Assembly (NCBI GenBank): GCA_965644295.1
Contig: CBFFRP010000132.1
Location: forward strand, 186,001-250,000
From: Paraphysomonas bandaiensis
Lineage: Eukaryota; Chrysophyceae
DNA length: 64,000 nucleotides
Direction: 5' to 3'
The notes beneath the pieces were generated by a model. That model was given only the letters and a program-made list of their open reading frames with translations, did not search any database and was not told where the DNA came from. Position numbers and translations under genes: made by a program. Each line of letters begins with the position of its first letter. The first letter of the stretch is position 1. This document shows positions 13,161-25,280 of the stretch, piece after piece.

Positions 13161-13994
13161 TATTCCATATTTTCTATTGTATCATGTTAGCGTTCGTGTG
13201 GTATATGCTGCACCCGGTGTATTATGCGTTGATTTTCTCTTACTTTATATAAAATATCTGCACGAAAGAGTGCCTTAGTAGTTGTTACTGTCTAATTCAA
13301 ATGGAATTGTGTGTATTTGCTGGAATGAACTTTCACGATTACAACACTTACCACTTCGATTCTAAAACCTGAAATGTATACGCTACGTTATTGCTGTACT
13401 ATAAAGTATTAGCTTGTACAGTAAATTGAATACGATAGCCATCGAGAAAAGTAGTCAAGGTCGAAGTGGGTTGAAAATTACAGAATTATTCGTCTCGGTA
13501 CCGAGAGATAGGACACCACACTAAATGTCATAGCCGTCTGATAGACTAGAACGCTGTACAGTCATACCTATAATTTAAATTTAAATCGCTGACTTGATGG
13601 GAAATGTTCGTCATTTCGTGTGAACGGCTAGTCTTTCGTTTGATTCTGTGTGATGTTATACTTTTTCCTGATTGCTTTCGTGGCTTCTACACAAAGTCTA
13701 TGTTAATTTCCTATTTTATTGAACATCGAATAATACGTTATTAAATTATGAAGTAGGATCATGATATCACAAATTTCCATGTATAATGGCTACCTTTACT
13801 TATAAATGTTCATTTCTACATCTGTGCAACAAAGACATAAACACGAAAATAAGAATTAATCAGAATAATATCATCCACATAAAATACTACACTTCAAAAG
13901 CTAACACCAAATCGTAATCAGCACATCCCTTTTTTCGATATTATTGATAAAAAGAGTAAAAATAAACCAAAATACACGCACCGAATACATGTTT
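13161..13994. other. Convergent spacer between the RING and MFS genes
   Basis: This 834-bp AT-rich 3'-3' spacer shows no gene, RNA or repeat that I can support. Confidence 0.6.
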
Positions 13995-15269
13995 TTAGTC
14001 TATTTCTGGAATACTGGAGTACCCATTCATGTATGCAGAATGTGACACGCGAGTCAACAGTACAATCAAGGGAACACAGAGAACAGTGGTTATAGTTGTG
14101 ACAATAAAAACTGCAGGAGGCCCCACCCCTTTCACCCAGGTCATTGTAGCACAATATGGCACTACAGCTATTCCCAAGTTTAAACCGATCATCAGAATAT
14201 TCACAGATCGCTCAGACGTATATGTGAATCGGCTGCATAAGTCGAAGCAGTAGCTAACAGTTGGTCCCTGTCCAGCTCCGAATAAAAGTGCACCTATCCA
14301 TAGACACTGAGGACAGTGTGGTTGGTTTACTACTAAAAGAGAGGCCATGGCGCTAACGGTGACTAGAATGCAGAGGTGCGACACTATAGTTCGATTACAA
14401 TGACACAGGGAAAGGTCGATAGCACCGATTACTTTTCCAGTCGCAGAGCTTACCAAAACACAAGCGAAAAGCAGACCCTCATTTTCCGGATGAATCGCAC
14501 CAGTGGCCTCAACATACGGCTTTAGGAGAAACATTGCTGTCTCTCCGGCTCCCATCAATATAAGTACCATAGCGGCAAGGATTCCTTCCACAGAGAAGTT
14601 CTGTGGCTCCCGCAGTGAGTTCGAAGTGGCGATTATCGAGGTTTCTTCCTGTCCGATCTCTGGACAGCTGAGCAAGCATATTCCAGCTCCAACAGAACAT
14701 AGCGAAAACACGCAAAATAGTGAAGAAACTTCCGGTAGTACTACCTGAAGTGCTGGCACGGCGATTCCGCTGGCGCAAAACGTAATCGAGTTCACACCCA
14801 CCCAGGGCCTTGCATCCTCCATGTGAAATTTCACCAACATAAGTTGACTTCCCGCTTCCAAAATACTTGTCTGTAAACCTATTAAAAAGTACAGCGCGTG
14901 CAGGACAGATAAACTTCGACAGTAGGGAATGCAGAGAAGAGCAAATGTACATGTGAATGCACACACGGCCATTACAGTCCTGCCACTCCAGTGAGAATAT
15001 AACAAACTACACAGTGGCACTGCCAACAAACATCCCCCGCCACGAGCAATGAATACAGTTCCAATATCGTCGACAGCAGTCATCGCATTGGACGCCTGGA
15101 CTGTGAGCGTTGAACAAAGGGCGATATATACACACCCGCACACTCCCATTGCAAGCATATAGCATACACTTATGTAGATCACCGCCGCGTAGCTGTACCT
15201 GGAGGCGGGGGACGGGGGAGGAGCACCTGACTTGTGTAGTCCCTGCTGATAGGCGGAGGGCCGATACAT
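13995..15269 (-). CDS. MFS permease, MFSD4/NaGLT1/fucose-permease-like
   Basis: A single 424-aa frame starts at ATG 15269. It has about eleven or twelve hydrophobic segments, the first after a short cytoplasmic N-terminus (residues 27-55), the last near 385-405. Features recalling the MFSD4/NaGLT1 branch are the ARGGG motif in the second helix, EAGSQLMLVKF after helix 4 (compare the family's DTGGQLMLL), and a central hydrophilic loop around residues 200-225. The substrate is likely a sugar or small polar solute by family resemblance, but no binding residue can be assigned. No intron is needed. The next gene, deoxyhypusine synthase, is divergent, with a spacer of about 550 bp. Confidence 0.8.
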   Translation of the reverse strand: MYRPSAYQQGLHKSGAPPPSPASRYSYAAVIYISVCYMLAMGVCGCVYIALCSTLTVQASNAMTAVDDIGTVFIARGGGCLLAVPLCSLLYSHWSGRTVMAVCAFTCTFALLCIPYCRSLSVLHALYFLIGLQTSILEAGSQLMLVKFHMEDARPWVGVNSITFCASGIAVPALQVVLPEVSSLFCVFSLCSVGAGICLLSCPEIGQEETSIIATSNSLREPQNFSVEGILAAMVLILMGAGETAMFLLKPYVEATGAIHPENEGLLFACVLVSSATGKVIGAIDLSLCHCNRTIVSHLCILVTVSAMASLLVVNQPHCPQCLWIGALLFGAGQGPTVSYCFDLCSRFTYTSERSVNILMIGLNLGIAVVPYCATMTWVKGVGPPAVFIVTTITTVLCVPLIVLLTRVSHSAYMNGYSSIPEID

Positions 15270-15817
15270 TATGCTCTAGTTCTCTTCTATTCAGACACAC
15301 ACATGCTCTGCAGCTATCAATCGTCGCGGTATTTGAGTACTGGATAAGTAGAATAGATAAGGTCCAGAGTGTGTTTTCACATTCACATTCTTGCACACCA
15401 CACCACACCACACCACACCACACCACACCATATCACACCATACGGCTTAATGGAATTCCTACATATCGCCTGTCGTACAGTGTACACTGATGTACACTGC
15501 TATGTCCAGCAGTATCTGTACGCGTATCTCTACTCGACTGTGCTGCTGCTGATACTGCCGGTATACTCACGACATAATAATACAGTGTTATACTGAGTAT
15601 TCCATGCAATACTACCGACCAATATATTGCAAGTATTTGATGTTGATTGGATGAAGCGGCCCGAAATTTAGTCACGGCCGGTGGCTAAGATGCTGTGAGA
15701 GTGCAGGTGTGTAACTATGCACTCACGACATAGTGCAGGGAGACTCTGCCGCAGGAGAGCCACAACAGCACTTTACACAATAGGAATTAAGTGTCTCCGT
15801 TAATCGATTAGACCTAC
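15270..15817. promoter_or_regulatory. Divergent promoter spacer, MFS / deoxyhypusine synthase
   Basis: The spacer holds a pentanucleotide run (CACCA)n at 15396-15430 and, at 15541-15567, CTGCTGCTG followed by CCGGTATAC. The latter resembles the GTATAC/CAGCAG element seen near other start codons. Its role as promoter is inferred from position only. Confidence 0.4.
15396..15430. repeat. (CACCA)n pentanucleotide microsatellite
   Basis: About seven uninterrupted CACCA units lie in the divergent spacer upstream of the MFS gene. Confidence 0.85.
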
Positions 15818-17148
<1,331 letters not shown>

Positions 17149-18540
17149 GATTAGACGAGTTTAATGAACTGAATCTCTTATATATGCGATTAACCTTCTA
17201 CTTGCAACTAATTTATAAACACATCCTAATATAAGCAACTGAAAGATGAATTGAAGATATTAGTTAGCCGTCTAAAAGGACAAATGAAGTGTCGAATGAG
17301 ATCTAAGCGATTGCCAGCTAATAAAAACAGGAATTACATGGAGTAATGACTGGTCTGATGTCAAGTGATCACTTATCTGCAAAGGGGTAGTGATTTCGAT
17401 TATACAGAAATCTATATCAATATTGGCTTGATGGCACTATACAGCACACTGAGCCTTCCCTATGGAGTGCACTTGAGTTGTAGTGCCCTTAAAGGGTATA
17501 CCTCTTTAGTAGGGCAAGTTCAATCTGTAGCGTGTTTTAATCGGAATTTGCTACACCACTGGGGGCTGTGTGCTGGAGGAGTTGGTTCATATGCTCAGAC
17601 TAAAAGCTAAAACCAAAAAATGATACTGATACTGACAAAAAGAGAACCTTCAACAACAACCATTCAATTTTCATTCTCTATTTATTGTGAATTGTGAACA
17701 TATTTATATTAAGTCAGCGATATCTTACTGAACTCAATTTAATATCACCTGCTGACCTATTAACAGAAACAGGCATATGGAAATAAATTCAATCTAAAAA
17801 CTGCATTTTGACCAATAACAGTAACCGGTTGTACACTACTTAGATACTTAGATATGAAACCTGATAAAGTCACTTTACCAGGATTACTGTAACGATCGAA
17901 GGTAAATCACAACTATTTTTTTGACAAACGGTTGATGATTTAGTGATTGATTGATAATATTGCTATCCTTTAATAATGTTTCGAAAGTAATCTTATTGCA
18001 AAAGACCTTCTCGTTTTTCATTTTGAGAAACAAACAACAGTCCTAATTTCGGAGTCACAACTTATTAATCGAATATTCTTCTGACTTCTGACAAGGAGTT
18101 GATCACGTTAATAGCAGTTTGGGAAAGTGAAAGCACTGAATACCAACAATAAAAGATTTATTTCTTATGTCGATGTGTCACACTGTGCTCGTTTGCTTTT
18201 GGGTATATCGATTTGGGCTTTTTTCATGAATTTACAAATGATTTAACCCGCTGTTTACTCTTGGGAGGTCACTTAGTGTGTATATTATGTAGGTATGGAG
18301 TTAGCTGGTGTACGTTCTATAACAAGATTTTTCAAATTTCTGGATGAGTTGGTATGTTGGTATTTGGTATTCACCTAAAGACCCACTTTAGCCCTCTGTA
18401 TTCCCGGTTTCATAGTTAAGCCTACAGGTTATTAGTAGTAAAGGGTAAAGGATATACCGAGCTAGAATTTCTTCAATTGCAAGGAGCAAAGAGATATTTG
18501 ACACTTTAGTATACTTGAATTCTGTACTACTTCAATTTCT
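17149..18540. other. AT-rich spacer without visible gene
   Basis: The spacer is 1.4 kb long. A more GC-balanced patch at 17440-17590 has no coding signal that I can support. Nothing else was recognised. Confidence 0.5.
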
Positions 18541-18544
18541 CAAA

Positions 18545-19095
18545 ACGTGTTAATTAAAAGCAAACGTGCATCCAATACTCTCAACAAAGTCGGGCTCGCA
18601 CCTTTTCGTAGTATTCTGGGGGATAAGTACAGGACATATTTCTCCGGGAAGCTAACATGAAACGCATAATATATAATATATAGTCAGCAGATAATTTTCA
18701 GCCCAATCATAATAGCCAAATGCTTGTGTGGTACAAGGGGCACTAATATAAGTGCCACCTGTTTAGACGTCTTAGGGCCTTGACGAATAAACAGGCATCT
18801 GAGACTGGGAACACTTCAAGGGTAACTGGGGCATTGGGCTGCTGCTGAAGTAAAGCATCTGTCAGGTGTCAGGTATATCAACATTCTGCTTTCCTCACTG
18901 TGTTTGCTTTGATTGATAGAGTGAAAGTGGTTGCATCTTGGTGCTTGCGGCGACACACAAGAAGATTTCGTTGCGTCAAATAGTATAGGATATCAGAGTT
19001 AAGCACTTGTTAGCTTGTTAGTTATATCGTAATCATGCTAAATTAGTTCTGACTCTTAAAACCCTATTGCTAATACAAAGACTCTCCTGCATCAA
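18545..19095 (+). mobile_element. Long-TIR element, partial copy B
   Basis: From CTCAACAAAGTCGGGCTCGC near 18582 to the end ACCCTATTGCTAATA near 19068-19076, blocks occur in the same order as in 58528-59020 and, inverted, in 8316-8740. Examples are the GTTTAGACGTCTT block, the TATATCAACATTCTGCTT block and the CTTGGTGCTTGCGGCGACAC block. The left inverted repeat is not found, so this copy is truncated. It is non-coding. Confidence 0.65.
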
Positions 19096-19340
19096 CTATG
19101 TTCTGACTAATAAAGTATGCGCTGTACTACTAGTGTCATTGTAGTTGTAGAGTTGAAAACACTTGATCGGTTAATACTCTTTGTTGCAACATATTAGACA
19201 ATATGAGATTCATATCTAAATTATAGTTTTGCAATTACAGTGATTGCATAACTTTACAATGTAAAAAACGCAACTGTTTCCACCTAAAGCTATGCTTTAT
19301 CCATATTTGTCAATTCACAAACAGCAATCATGATATCATA

Positions 19341-20485
19341 CTAGTGTCTGGTGCGACGCCACGACGTGGGGTCATCTGGAAAGTATCTCAGGCAAATAAA
19401 CCCCGCCAAAATAGCTCCCGTGATAGGGCCAAGTATTCGTTCCACCTTAAAGTTTTTGTTAGGAATGGGGAGACAACTGGTCACAAACATACCTGAATGG
19501 GAACAATACCGGCGACATCTATCCTACTGCGCGTGTACCATAGAGCATATAGCGCTGCGGGGTTGAAGGTTGGACCTAAATTTCGCGTGCATCATACTTC
19601 ACATCAACGTCATTATACATAACTCACTCTGGTGAAAAGGAACGGCGAGAAACGCCGGAAGAGCAGCCAGCGTTAGAAAACTTTTTTTCAGTTTATTGAC
19701 AGCAAGTAACTCCGGAACTACCACAAAAACAAGAGTATAGTACGATGTCAGTACTACCTCAATAAGCAGGCCATATAAGAAAGATGACTGCGGATACACG
19801 ATGGGGTCATGGGCCTGCCATAATATTACGCGAACTAGGTTCCTCAAGGGTTAAACTCACCGACTGAAGAATCGTTGGACATAATGATTGGAATATTACC
19901 GTTCCAAGGATGCATCCCAAAAAATGGGCAGGAAATACAACTAAGAGCTGCACAGGCGACAATCGACCTAGGTTCAAGCGTCATAAAAAGTACTTAACTA
20001 CGGTGCTGCCCATACCCATAATGCTTTCACACAGTCTGACAGGCATCAATGGGGTGCTCTCCTGCATAAATGATATAAATCGTGCTACGAACTGTGAATA
20101 AAATGAGTCACTATATAAAACACAGTCGATTACTAGTGACCTGGATAGCGAATGGCCACGCGAACAATAAGCCATACGGAACGAAATCCTCAACTTTACA
20201 CGATATGGCTATCGTGCGGGCTATAAGTGAAAACAACATCCAAATCGTGGCACTGGCGCACTCTCGCCCGAACAGCTGTGAAGGTTTGCGTCCCAGTATG
20301 CCCCATACAGCCTCGGGGCCAAAATTCTCAGCAATAGAAAGCAGAAGATACTTCATGCTACACGTTACAGCCCTTATACTAGCCGATACAGATCGAATTA
20401 TTCCTGAGAGAAAACATTCAGTTGTGTGTGTTATGGCTGCTGCTATTCCATTAATGAGAGTTGAGGATATGAGACACACACACAC
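19341..20485 (-). CDS. Aquaporin-family channel with non-canonical first NPA loop (multi-exon, 5' end uncertain)
   Basis: Splicing minus-strand exons 20485-20141, 20091-20016, 19967-19861, 19814-19628, 19575-19493 and 19445-19341 gives a continuous MIP-family protein. Loop E reads SPTFNPAALYALWY with an intact NPA. After loop B comes GRLSPVQLLVVFPAHFLGC, matching the GKISPxxAxxYxxAQxxG stretch after the first NPA in aquaporins, but the expected NPA is replaced by a sequence around ESTPLMPVRL. The later helix PQSSFLYGLLIEVVLTSYY, with its conserved Glu, is typical of helix 4. The C-terminus is short (RYFPDDPTSWRRTRH). Introns are about 46-52 nt. The start is unsure: the open frame reaches 20485 through a TG-rich stretch, with no convincing ATG. 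It conducts water or small solutes by family; unorthodox AQP11-like members also have an altered first motif. Confidence 0.72.
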
Positions 20486-20743
20486 ACAGACACGCAGTCA
20501 CAGTCCTGCTGTAGTATCGTATAGTATAGCGTGGTGTAGTATGGTGTAGTATGGCATATGCATGTCACCCAGGCCTAAACCCGGTGCTGATTCTTTCATA
20601 CGGCACAGTATTACTTACGTATGCTGTACTCTGCTGCAGCGCACACCTCCACGTGCACTCGTGTGCGTGCACTCATGTGCTTGCTGTGCCCAGCAGGGAC
20701 TGACTGCACTCTCACTCGTACAGTTCTACATAACTCCAGCACA

Positions 20744-21468
20744 ATGATTCTGAGTTTTAAGCTTATTGCAATGATGTTTGCGACGGTGGCTGCGCTTGGT
20801 CGCGCAAGTGAGGAGGGGGCTGGAGAGGCCGGCGACGTAGTTGTGTTAACGGCCCAAAACTTTGACACAGAGACGAAGACTGGCGCGGGGTCTGCGACTG
20901 GCGACTGGCTAATTGAGTTTTATGCTCCGTGGTGCGGGCACTGCAAGAGGTTGCAGCCTGTGTGGGAGGAATTGGCGACAGATCTTAAAGGGACAGTCAA
21001 TGTAGCTAAGGTGGATGTTACAGCCAACAGACCCTTGGGATCTAGGTGGGACTGTGATCACCAATGGTTTATTTTTATATTGTTTTTTTGGATAGGTTTG
21101 ATATTAAAGGGTTCCCAACAATCAAGTTCCTTCATGATGGCAAGGTTTACAGCTATCAAGGACGCCGCACGAAGGAGGATTTTACAGCATTCGTGAAGGG
21201 GGGCTACGTGGAGACGACAGGTACCGATATACCTCCTATGCCCACATGGATAGATGAAATGACCAAGTCAGTGACTGGGCCATTTAAGGCTGCGTATAAG
21301 GACATTTCCAAAGGGAAGTACGTAACACCTAACGTGTTCATTGTTGCAATGCCTATCCTTGTTTTGGTGGTAATTACTTTCGCTATGCTGATTTTACCGG
21401 AGCCCGAGGTAACCCCCCGAAAGTATAAGGTCAACGAGACCACGAAAAAGGAGGATAAGACAGATTAA
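20744..21468 (+). CDS. ER membrane-anchored thioredoxin-domain protein, TMX/PDI-like (224 aa, 2 exons)
   Basis: The order is: signal peptide (residues 1-21), thioredoxin fold with [12 protein letters not shown] (CGHC at 64-67), the cis-proline loop [12 protein letters not shown], then a transmembrane helix ([20 protein letters not shown]) and a short, Lys/Glu-rich tail. This is the TMX architecture, a type I ER membrane oxidoreductase that makes or rearranges disulfides. Exon 1 (20744-21045) joins exon 2 (21096-21468) across a 50-nt GT-AG intron, restoring [10 protein letters not shown]; the sum is 675 nt. No C-terminal KDEL is present; the KKEDKTD tail is dilysine-like but off the usual position. 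The start ATG 20744 sits directly before the hydrophobic leader. The gene is head-to-head with the aquaporin gene, about 260 bp apart. Confidence 0.9.
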
Positions 21469-22600
21469 ATAGTTATATCTTATTTCATATGCCGTATAGT
21501 AGTGTTATGAAACTAATAAGACCATGTGCTTACCATAGTTTCCACGTTCTTGAGTACTCCACCAAAGAATCGTCGTAGTCTTCCCACCATTATTGTGCCT
21601 TAAGCCCTGCCAAATAATTTTCATGATAGTCAAGGACTGAATATATTAATTTCAACTGGATGCGACACGCACATCAGAAGTACTTCCACTAAACAGTGGA
21701 AAAACAATATATTGTAAAATATAGCCATATTATGAAAGCTTCTTAAGTGTAGGGTGTAAAATATATTAATTATTAATATAAGATATAAGTCCATGTTCGG
21801 ACAGCGATTGCAACAACACAGAGGATGATGACTCTGATGTTGGCTATGCGAAAAAATTCTTCAGTCAGATCAAAAAGTTGAAATATCTAAGTACATGTTG
21901 TTGTATGTACTTCCAATACATATTAACGCCTGTTCAGCGCAGATTATTTCATTAGTGTAGTGAAATCGTATGCATCCTACTACACTTAATAAGATGTTGT
22001 TTCTGAAAGCAAACCGACAGTTGTGGCTGAATGCATGAATATGGTGATGTTGAATCAGAGGATGAGGAAAGTTGTGATTAGCTGAGCGGTGGCCAGCGAA
22101 TTGGGTTTGGTGTTTGGTTATCTTAATGGCTAGTACTAAAAATGGAATATACGGATGTGTTTACTTATTACTTATTGATCAAAGAAACTACTATCTACTG
22201 CAATGTGCAATATATTGTACATTGTACAATATATTGTAATAGTATTGTTGGGCCGGTTCAAAATCCCCCATCAACAGTAGTATTGACAGAACGCTACCTA
22301 ACAACAGTATTGACGGAACACTAGCTAACAATAAGATTGCAATTTATTGTTACCGAACCCTGGGATAAACTACATAAATAATTTATTGCTCCTTCTTGAA
22401 GATTCCCTCATAGCGGTACTTATTTCAATAAAATTACCAGTCATATTTTATTGGCACTAACAATGCGTAGCCGTCATCAAAAATAAATACTATTCACTGT
22501 TAAGATTAGTATAGAAAAGACTAGTGTACATAACGTATTACTTAATCTAATATGTAGTAGTACAGGGTATAGCTACAAAGCGTGCATAATAACTAGAACA
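21469..22600. other. Convergent spacer with short repeats
   Basis: This is an AT-rich 1.1-kb 3'-3' spacer. It contains a 29-bp palindrome at 22208-22236 and two direct copies of a TATTGACRGAACRCTA-like word at 22281-22322. No gene was found. Confidence 0.55.
22208..22236. repeat. Near-perfect palindrome
   Basis: The arms CAATATATTGTAC and GTACAATATATTG are separated by 3 bases, in a convergent spacer. It may be a transposon remnant or a hairpin; no transcript evidence exists here. Confidence 0.7.
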
Positions 22601-24757
22601 TTATGCTGTGAATTTGCTGTGATCATCTATAAGAGGCTTTTGCAGAATATCTTGTTTACCTCGTCTAGAGGAAATACGCCCCCCAGAATCTGCAGAGTGC
22701 AGTTTCGAATTACTCTTTCCAGATTTAGCTGCCTCCGCTAATGTAGCTGCATAATCTGGTCCTCCATCTGAAGATCCTTTTCCAGAGGAATAGCTGGACT
22801 GGTGAGAGTGGTCTATAGGGCCGCTTCCTGATAGGTAGCCATGTGCCTGGTGGGCGGCCAAAGTGCTCTTTTTAACAAAATCGTCCCTTCCGAACGAATC
22901 ATCGGTGAAAAAGAAGCTGCTACTGTTGTTACTAGCACCAGGTACCCCGTGAGATACTTGTCCCAATCTATCAGCATATGTGAGAGACAAAACAAACGGT
23001 GAAATGATTAATGACAAAGATCACGCACCGCTCAGATGTCAGATCATTGCTTTCTATGTCTCCTGTTGTAGTTCGAGCGCCACCAACTTCATCTGTGTGG
23101 TCTCCAGATATAGCTTTCTCTCTGGGGCCACCATGCGAAAACAAGTCCTGGTCATCATGTCCAGTTTAAAGAACATATTTCCACGACTTTCAAGGTAACG
23201 CACCTGTGTGACCAGGCATGTGGTGAAAGCAAATAGCATACCAATACTGGCGGTAGCATTTTGTGTGAAGTAAGGTATAAAAGAACAAAGAAGCGATAGG
23301 GTGAATCTATAGGCGTACGAATAGCCCCTGACACGTTTTCCCTTGTACCATATCCCCTTATGAGTCATTCGCAAAAAAAAGATAACCATTAGAGATACGG
23401 AGGCAGAAACACACATAAGGAATTCCTCTTTGAGCAACCTATCCTTAGATTCACAATCATTAGCGTAAACGACCTTGACCCCTACCGCAAAGAAGAGCAT
23501 GGCGATGGACAAGACCAGGTGAAGTGCTGTCCACAGAGTGGTTGGAGGGTGAGCATTTGTACCAAGGAAAGTCAGCCGCCCGACTACCTGTTGTTGGTAG
23601 TACACATCACCAACATTGAATATTATGGCGAAGCCCATTAGACCTCGGAGATAATCAAAAACGCCATTTCCACAGCTGCTTTGAACCAACTGAATGATGG
23701 CTTCTCCAAGAATGAGAAGGACAAAAGTACCCTATCGGTTTATACAACAAATAAATTCCAATAAGTACCTTTACAACACATAGTTATTTATATAAAGTAG
23801 CACCTGTCTGTGAGCAAGGTGTCCGAAGTGTGGTGGAGCCCGCTGTTTCTGTGGAACGAGACAGGCGATAATCATATGAATTAGTCCCCGTTCAATAACA
23901 ATACTGGCTACCCAAAAGTAGTAAAATCCCTCTCCTTCTACCGCGTAGGGTGATATAAAAAATAACACCGCGCTTATACATTGCGAAGCTATTACGAACT
24001 TTATATGTGTGCGATACTTTTTCGTTAGAGACATAACTTGAAAATACATGGCGACAGCGGTCACTCGTGCTAAACCAGCTGATATGGCTAACGCTTGCAT
24101 ATTTCGATTCTTATTCCAATTGTGGTCATCGTCAATAGTTAAATGCATCGCAATTACAAACGCAAACATTGCCTGTCCCAAATAGAATATATAATGAACT
24201 AAATCTTTGGTATCAAACTTGTTTTGATAAAACATTAACTGGTCCCAGGTAGCCCGTAGTACCGTAAATATTATACCAGATTTGAACAAACCCATGAATG
24301 AAATATCATACTTAATGATCGTACCGATCTGAATTGCAGAAGCGACAAAGACAAGATCATAAAATAGTTCGTACCATGTTTCGCCACGGTGTGAATTATA
24401 ATGAGTTTTGACGTCTGCTGTCGGTATTGCTGAATCTCTGTCATACCAGGTTACACGACGATATTATACTGTAGAATAACTTGGACCTATGTAGAGCAGG
24501 AGGCCGCCATATTTCTTTGGTGGTGGACATCCGAGGGAGCATATCGATGACCTATGAGACCAGTATAAGCACATGCATGTACGTATATATATCGCATAGA
24601 TTAGACATGGAGGCAGACACAGATAGCTGTACGTGTCCTATCATGCGCATTGATTCATATATACAAGCAAATCAAGCAGTTCACTCCTCACCGCCTCAAA
24701 AGACATTATGGACGATCTGCTGTCTTCGGACGCAGTGTCTGACGCATTGTCATCCAT
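22601..24757 (-). CDS. LtrA-family (low temperature requirement A) multi-pass membrane protein, multi-exon
   Basis: The diagnostic N-terminal motif is read on the minus strand near 24385-24330: HRGETWYELFYDLVFVASA, matching the W-x-ELFFDLVFV signature of LtrA proteins. It runs in frame into the membrane exon ending near 23800, with hydrophobic segments at FAFVIAMHL and FVIASQCISAVLFFIS, then into 23689-23060 with four or five more. The tail exon 22967-22601 is Ser/Gly-rich and cytosolic-looking. The junction 23029/22967 (GTGCGT..GATAG) is well supported. A plausible first exon, MDDNASDTASEDSRSSIMSF, starts at ATG 24757 and ends at a GTGAGG donor, but its phase to the next exon is unresolved, and the splice near 23100 is uncertain too. 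LtrA proteins are known mainly from bacteria and fungi; their function is unclear. The gene is divergent from the mastigoneme gene. Confidence 0.75.
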
Positions 24758-24870
24758 TGTTTAGCACTATTATCTCCGTTAAAACTAGTTTGATTGCTAG
24801 ATACCTCTGCGGGTCTGTGGTGTGTGTGTATCGTATCGTATCGTGTATCCCTCGCTCTGATACGATCTCA

Positions 24871-25010
24871 ACATAGAGCTCCAGTATATCAGCAGTGGAG
24901 TACAGCACATAGAGGTATACACACATCATGCATATGCACTACGATAAATCCCATATCTAGATATCATACATACACACAGGCATTCTATACATGGTATACT
25001 GCTGTATACG
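24871..25010. promoter_or_regulatory. GTATAC/CTGCTG elements in the LtrA/mastigoneme spacer
   Basis: GTATACTGCTGTATAC lies at 24994-25009, a palindromic GTATAC pair around CTGCTG. Further TATCAGCAGT and GTATAC words lie at 24885-24920. The spacer separates divergent starts at 24757 (inferred) and 25281. The promoter role is inferred. Confidence 0.4.
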
Positions 25011-25280
25011 GCGAGTATCCATTTCTGAGATCTTTAAGGAATGCAGATGTATACCGTGAATACAGAGTCGTCATATGAGTGAAGTTGTACATAAAATACA
25101 GCCCGTATACAGAAGGGGTTCCAGAGCTCTGATTGGATAGACTCTGTTTGGAGCACACCTCTTTAAGATACTCTCTGAAAAAGAGTCCGCTGAAGATATT
25201 GCAACGGCTGAGCATGCCGTTGACTGCATTGAGATGCTGATCTGCTCATAATATCATCCAACACGACAGATTGAGACAAC

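Noticed and set aside
22240-22275. GGTTCAAAATCC word resembling a tRNA T-arm
   Set aside because: No matching anticodon arm, D-arm or acceptor stem is found around it.
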